Shown one piece after another: positions 60,701 through 64,000 of a stretch of DNA of 64,000 nt (positions are counted from its first letter, which is position 1; every line of letters starts with the position of its first letter). The stretch lies in NCBI RefSeq assembly GCF_020733635.1, contig NZ_JAJFZL010000001.1, forward strand, positions 248,001 through 312,000, in the 5' to 3' direction. The stretch is from Nocardia spumae (lineage in GTDB: Bacteria > Actinomycetota > Actinomycetes > Mycobacteriales > Mycobacteriaceae). A program made the translations under genes and the position numbers. A model generated the notes under the pieces. That model did not search any database and was not told where the DNA came from. It saw only the letters and a list, made by a program, of their open reading frames with translations.

Positions 60701-60724
60701 GGCCCGGTGGTGATCCACCGGGCC
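60701..60724 (+). terminator. Terminator after the NlpC/P60 gene
   Basis: A 10-base perfect stem (GGCCCGGTGG with CCACCGGGCC) with loop TGAT lies 27 bases after the stop codon; it ends 17 bases before the S4-protein start. Confidence 0.82.
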
Positions 60725-60741
60725 TAGTGTGAGGAGCGAAA

Positions 60742-61128
60742 CTGACACAGGCAGAACCAGCTTCGGTCCGGGTCGATTCCTGGATTTGGGCTGTCCGACT
60801 GTTCAAGACGAGATCCGCTGCGGCCACCGCATGTCGCGGCGGTCATGTGCGTGTCAACGGTACAGCCGTCAAACCCGCTCATCAGATCAAGCCTGGTGAT
60901 GAGGTGCGGGTCCGCAATGCCGGAATCGAGCGCATCGTCGTCGTGGTCCGATTGGTCGCCAAACGCGTCGGCGCTTCGATTGCGACGCAATGCTTCATCG
61001 ATAAGAGTCCGCCGCCGCCCTCCCCCGAGATCGTCGCCGCTATGCCCAAGCGCGACCGTGGCTCGGGTCGGCCCACCAAACGGGAACGGCGCGAGACCGA
61101 TCGGCTACTCGGCCGGGATCCCGAATAG
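60742..61128 (+). CDS. S4-domain RNA-binding protein with probable CTG start
   Basis: The 128-residue protein is an Hsp15/RluB-like S4-domain RNA-binding protein. The domain (VRVDSWIWAVRLFKTRSAAA, CRGGHVRVNGTAVKPAHQI) begins about 10 residues after 60742; a basic C-terminal tail follows. Between the upstream in-frame stop (60730) and GTG 60847, which would cut off half the domain, no ATG, GTG or TTG exists. CTG 60742 has GGAG at 5 bases spacing, so CTG initiation is the best reading. It is probably a ribosome-associated factor. Confidence 0.82.
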   Translation: MTQAEPASVRVDSWIWAVRLFKTRSAAATACRGGHVRVNGTAVKPAHQIKPGDEVRVRNAGIERIVVVVRLVAKRVGASIATQCFIDKSPPPPSPEIVAAMPKRDRGSGRPTKRERRETDRLLGRDPE

Positions 61129-62814
61129 GGATGCCCGGCTGTCGTTCGTCGTCACCGTCGTGAAGCCTCCGGCGCGGTAGTGGTCGCGACACGCTCCGCG
61201 TCGCACCTTTCCACTCGATGTCTTCGGAATCGCACCGCGCGCCACGATCAGGACTTCCGCCGGGGTGATCCCGTGACCGCTCGATACCGCCGTCCGGATC
61301 CGACGGGCGATATCGGCCGCATCGATCTGGCCGGGCCGGGCCTCGGCCACGACCACCAGGATTTCGCGCTCGCCGGTATCGATACCGAAGGCCGCGATAT
61401 GCCCGGTCCGCAATTCGGGTGCCGCGCCCGCGGCGGTCGCCTCGATATCGGCGGGGAAGTGATTGCCGCCGTCGATGACGATCGTGTCCCGCAGTCGCCC
61501 GGCGATGAACAGCCCGTCGTCGTGGACGAAACCCAGATCGCCAGTGCGCAACCACGATCCGGACTCCCCGGCCGGTACCGCGCCGAAGGTGGCTTCGGTC
61601 CGGGCGGGCAGCCCGGCGTAGCCGGCGCCGATATTCGGACCCTGCACCCAGATCTCCCCCACCCGATCGTCGGGTAGTGGGTGGAGCGTCTCGATATCGA
61701 CGATGCGCATCGTCTGCCCCGCCGGCATACCGCAGTCGACCAGGGCGACGCCGTCACCGTCGGGCGCCGAGGGCACCGCCCGGCCACGGCTCAACTCGGT
61801 CCGGTCGAATTCGAGACAGATCGGCGAGGCGTGCGCCGCGGAGATGGTGACCGCCAGGGTCGCCTCCGCCAATCCATAGCCGGCGGTATGGGCGCGATGC
61901 CGGAAGCCGTGCGGTCCGAAGGTGTTGGTGAACGCGGCGAGAGCGGCGGCCCGGATCGGTTCGGCGCCGTTGAGCAGCAGATCCAGGCCGGACAGGTCGA
62001 GTTCCGCGCGCTGCTCCGCGCTGGTGCCCGACACCGCCAGTGCCAGGCCGAAATTCGGACTTGCCGTGGCGCCGGCGCGGTAGTCGCTGCAGGCGCGCAA
62101 CCAGCGGATCGGGCGTTTGGCGAACTCCGCCGGCGGCAGCGTGATCGCGTGCACACCGGTGTACAGCGGCAGCGCGAGCGCGAAGACCAGACCCATATCG
62201 TGGAAGAACGGCAGCCAGTTCACCAACGGACGATGGTTGACCACCTCCAGGCTGCCCCGCAACTGATCCAGCGCCGCCCGCAGATTGGCGTGCGAGATCT
62301 CCACGCCCGCCGGTGACGTGGTGGAGCCCGAGGTGTACTGCAGATAGGCGGGATGCGGGCCGATCCGATCCAGCACGACACTGTCGGAGCGGGCGTGCAC
62401 ATCGACGGCGAGTAGTTCACCGAGCATCGGCAGGTCTTCGGTGTGGGGGAGGCGCGCGCCGTAGGAGACCAGGCTCAGGCGTGGGCGAGCGTCGTTCAGG
62501 ATCGCGTGCAGCCGCTGTTCGTGACGGCCCGTCGTGACCGGAAACAGCGGCACCGCCGTGCGGGCACTGTAGAGACAGGCGAGAAATGCGATGACATAGT
62601 CGAGGCCGTGCTCGCACAGAATCGCGACTCGATCGCCGGGTGCGGTGCGCTCGCGGATCGCGGCCGCCAGATCACCGGCGGCACTGTGCAACTCCGCCGT
62701 CGACAGCGTCGCCCCGGTACATCTCCCACCCGGATAGGACAGTGCGGTGACCGCCGGATCGTCGGGGGCGAGTACGGCGCGGTCGGCGACGGCCGCCGCC
62801 AGGACATCGATCAT
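61105..62814 (-). CDS. Fatty acyl-AMP ligase (FAAL)
   Basis: This 569-residue adenylating enzyme activates a fatty acid as acyl-AMP and hands it to a PKS. It shows the FAAL patterns LQYTSGSTTSPAGVEISHANL (shown in parts), NWLPFFHDMGLV, the RPIRWL block with SPNFGLAL, and GYGLAEATL, with C-terminal IKxGGNHF-like (VIDGGNHFPADIE). The ATG overlaps the stop codon of the upstream PKS (ATGA), so the two are made together. Its end overlaps the end of the S4 gene on the other strand by 24 bases. Confidence 0.9.
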   Translation of the reverse strand: MIDVLAAAVADRAVLAPDDPAVTALSYPGGRCTGATLSTAELHSAAGDLAAAIRERTAPGDRVAILCEHGLDYVIAFLACLYSARTAVPLFPVTTGRHEQRLHAILNDARPRLSLVSYGARLPHTEDLPMLGELLAVDVHARSDSVVLDRIGPHPAYLQYTSGSTTSPAGVEISHANLRAALDQLRGSLEVVNHRPLVNWLPFFHDMGLVFALALPLYTGVHAITLPPAEFAKRPIRWLRACSDYRAGATASPNFGLALAVSGTSAEQRAELDLSGLDLLLNGAEPIRAAALAAFTNTFGPHGFRHRAHTAGYGLAEATLAVTISAAHASPICLEFDRTELSRGRAVPSAPDGDGVALVDCGMPAGQTMRIVDIETLHPLPDDRVGEIWVQGPNIGAGYAGLPARTEATFGAVPAGESGSWLRTGDLGFVHDDGLFIAGRLRDTIVIDGGNHFPADIEATAAGAAPELRTGHIAAFGIDTGEREILVVVAEARPGQIDAADIARRIRTAVSSGHGITPAEVLIVARGAIPKTSSGKVRRGACRDHYRAGGFTTVTTNDSRASLFGIPAE

Positions 62815-64000
62815 GGTGTCTCCTGCCGCGGCACCTTCACGGCGAGGGCTGCCGACAAAGCGGTGACGGAGGGGTTTTCGAACAGTTCGGTGGTCGCGAT
62901 GCGGATCCCGAGCCGGCTCTCCAAGCGCCGGCGCAGATCGATGGCGAGCAGCGAGGAGAGGTCCAGAGTCGCGAAATCCGCGTTCGGATCGACGGATTCG
63001 ACCGGGCGGGCCAGCGTGCCCGCGACGGTGGCCCGCACGATTCGGTGGATATCGTCGCCGATCGGCGGCGTCGCCGACTCGGGCAGCGACTCGGGGCCGG
63101 CGACCGTATCGGCACCGGGACGGGCCGGGACCGCCGGTATCGAATCGGGGGACAGCACGGTCCGTAGCCTCGAGCCCACCGGGGACGTATCTCCGGTGGC
63201 GGTGTAGTCGAGCGCCAGCACGACCGACCGCGGGCGGCCGACCACCGCCGACAGCACGGCCAGACCCCGCGCGACATCGAACGGTGTGATTCCGGCATCG
63301 CGGAGATGGTCGGCACCGCCGGCCACGCGGGCCAGCCCCGAATCCCAACTGCCCCAGGCGATGCTGATCACCGGACGACCACGCGCCCCCCGTGCCGCAG
63401 CGTCCACCGCCGCATTCGCCGCCGCGTAGGCCGCCTGCCCGGGAGCGCCGAGCAGTCCGGTGGCCGAGGAGAACAGCAGGGTGAAGTCGATGGGATCGCA
63501 GGCGGTCAACGCCAGCAGGGAGATCGCCGCATCGACCTTCGGTTCGAAATTCCGGGCCAGTAATTCCGGTGTGACAGCGTCGAATTCGGCGTCCTGTAGC
63601 GTGCCGGCGGCGTGGATCAGGCCGCGGACGGTCGACCCGCAGGCCCGAATGTCGTTGAGCGCGTTGGCCAGATCGGCGCGGTCGGCGACATCGCAGCGCA
63701 CCACGACGACTCGATCCTCGGCGCCCTCGAGCAACGGCGGCAGCGGCCGGGGCGTGCGCGTCAGCACCACCACATCACGGGCATCCTGATCGAGCAGCCA
63801 GCGCACCGCCGCCGCTCCCAATGCTCCCAGCCCGCCGGTGACCACGTAGGTGCCTTCGGGTGAAATCGGGACGCTGGCGGGTTCCCCGCCCAGCGGACGG
63901 AAGCGGCGACTGTGGACGGTCGCTCCCTCGACACGCACCTCATCGGGACCGGACCGGCCGAGCACCAGATCACCCAGGACGCCGGGATCGTCCCCGTCCG
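62811..64000 (-). CDS. Type I polyketide synthase, C-terminal KR-ACP part (cut by window edge)
   Basis: The visible 396 residues hold a ketoreductase (TGGLGALG cofactor loop, Ser and Tyr of LLFSSATGLLG and GQAAYAAANAAVD) and an ACP near the C-terminus (about 75 residues before the stop). The phosphopantetheine region reads LDLSSLLAIDL, with Ser in place of the usual Asp before the modified Ser. No thioesterase follows. The gene runs past base 64000, so earlier modules are unseen. Coupled with the FAAL gene, it probably builds a lipid from a fatty starter. Confidence 0.9.
   Translation of the reverse strand, partial: DGDDPGVLGDLVLGRSGPDEVRVEGATVHSRRFRPLGGEPASVPISPEGTYVVTGGLGALGAAAVRWLLDQDARDVVVLTRTPRPLPPLLEGAEDRVVVVRCDVADRADLANALNDIRACGSTVRGLIHAAGTLQDAEFDAVTPELLARNFEPKVDAAISLLALTACDPIDFTLLFSSATGLLGAPGQAAYAAANAAVDAAARGARGRPVISIAWGSWDSGLARVAGGADHLRDAGITPFDVARGLAVLSAVVGRPRSVVLALDYTATGDTSPVGSRLRTVLSPDSIPAVPARPGADTVAGPESLPESATPPIGDDIHRIVRATVAGTLARPVESVDPNADFATLDLSSLLAIDLRRRLESRLGIRIATTELFENPSVTALSAALAVKVPRQETP

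Noticed and set aside
60755..60785. A GGTCGATTCC box resembling a tRNA T-arm.
   Set aside because: No acceptor stem or anticodon arm around it; it codes for the S4 domain.
60847..61128. GTG 60847 as start of the S4 protein.
   Set aside because: It would drop the N-terminal half of the S4 domain, which is clearly encoded just upstream in frame.

Overview
The window is a GC-rich actinobacterial chromosome segment. It carries a complete mce operon, an Sdh1-type succinate dehydrogenase with its small helical partner gene, a DinB2-type polymerase, a c-di-AMP riboswitch upstream of an NlpC/P60 hydrolase, and a polyketide synthase/fatty acyl-AMP ligase pair. Together these point to a mycolic-acid-containing member of the Mycobacteriales. 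Nocardia is the most likely genus by inference. The presence of lon argues against Mycobacterium tuberculosis. No rRNA, tRNA, CRISPR array, insertion sequence or prophage was found.

Layout. 37-4150 (minus): cytochrome P450, serine beta-lactamase-like hydrolase, two exported proteins (one a chymotrypsin-like protease). 4637-14213 (plus): one operon of two MlaE/YrbE permeases, six Mce proteins and one Mce-associated protein, almost all joined by ATGA overlaps, preceded by a KstR-like palindrome and closed by a strong hairpin. 14378-24023: methyltransferase, RNase HI with an SRPBCC partner, a DinB-like protein, a DUF445 membrane protein divergent from an AurF-like diiron oxygenase, a TetR regulator, a divergent SnoaL-like/XRE pair sharing a palindrome, and a decayed AAA ATPase pseudogene. 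24291-38676: lon with a HAIR (HspR) element, thioesterase/TetR pair, DinB2 polymerase, enoyl-CoA hydratase, a large membrane protein, oxidoreductases, a TetR/MFS efflux pair and an ABC exporter. 38711-48976: D-2-hydroxyacid dehydrogenase-type FAD/Fe-S fusion, tiny secreted or membrane peptides with textbook ribosome binding sites, an AlkA-like glycosylase, an SDR plus an ABC sugar importer without its own ATPase, and several small orphan proteins. 49035-53212 (minus): small helical protein and sdhCAB. 53396-59578: alpha/beta hydrolase, epoxide hydrolase flanked by CTAG-rich palindromes, acyl-CoA dehydrogenase, AAA ATPase with a winged helix. 59821-64000: c-di-AMP riboswitch and NlpC/P60 hydrolase, an S4 RNA-binding protein that appears to start at CTG, then FAAL and the end of a PKS running off the right edge.

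The genes are mostly lipid uptake and turnover (Mce import, acyl-CoA enzymes, FAAL/PKS), envelope maintenance and DNA repair, with many locally controlled regulator/enzyme pairs whose palindromic operators can be read directly. The observations most worth follow-up are the altered steric-gate residue and the in-frame insertion in the Y-family polymerase, the CTG start, the 13-codon leader peptide coupled to sdhC, and the strong-RBS microproteins.
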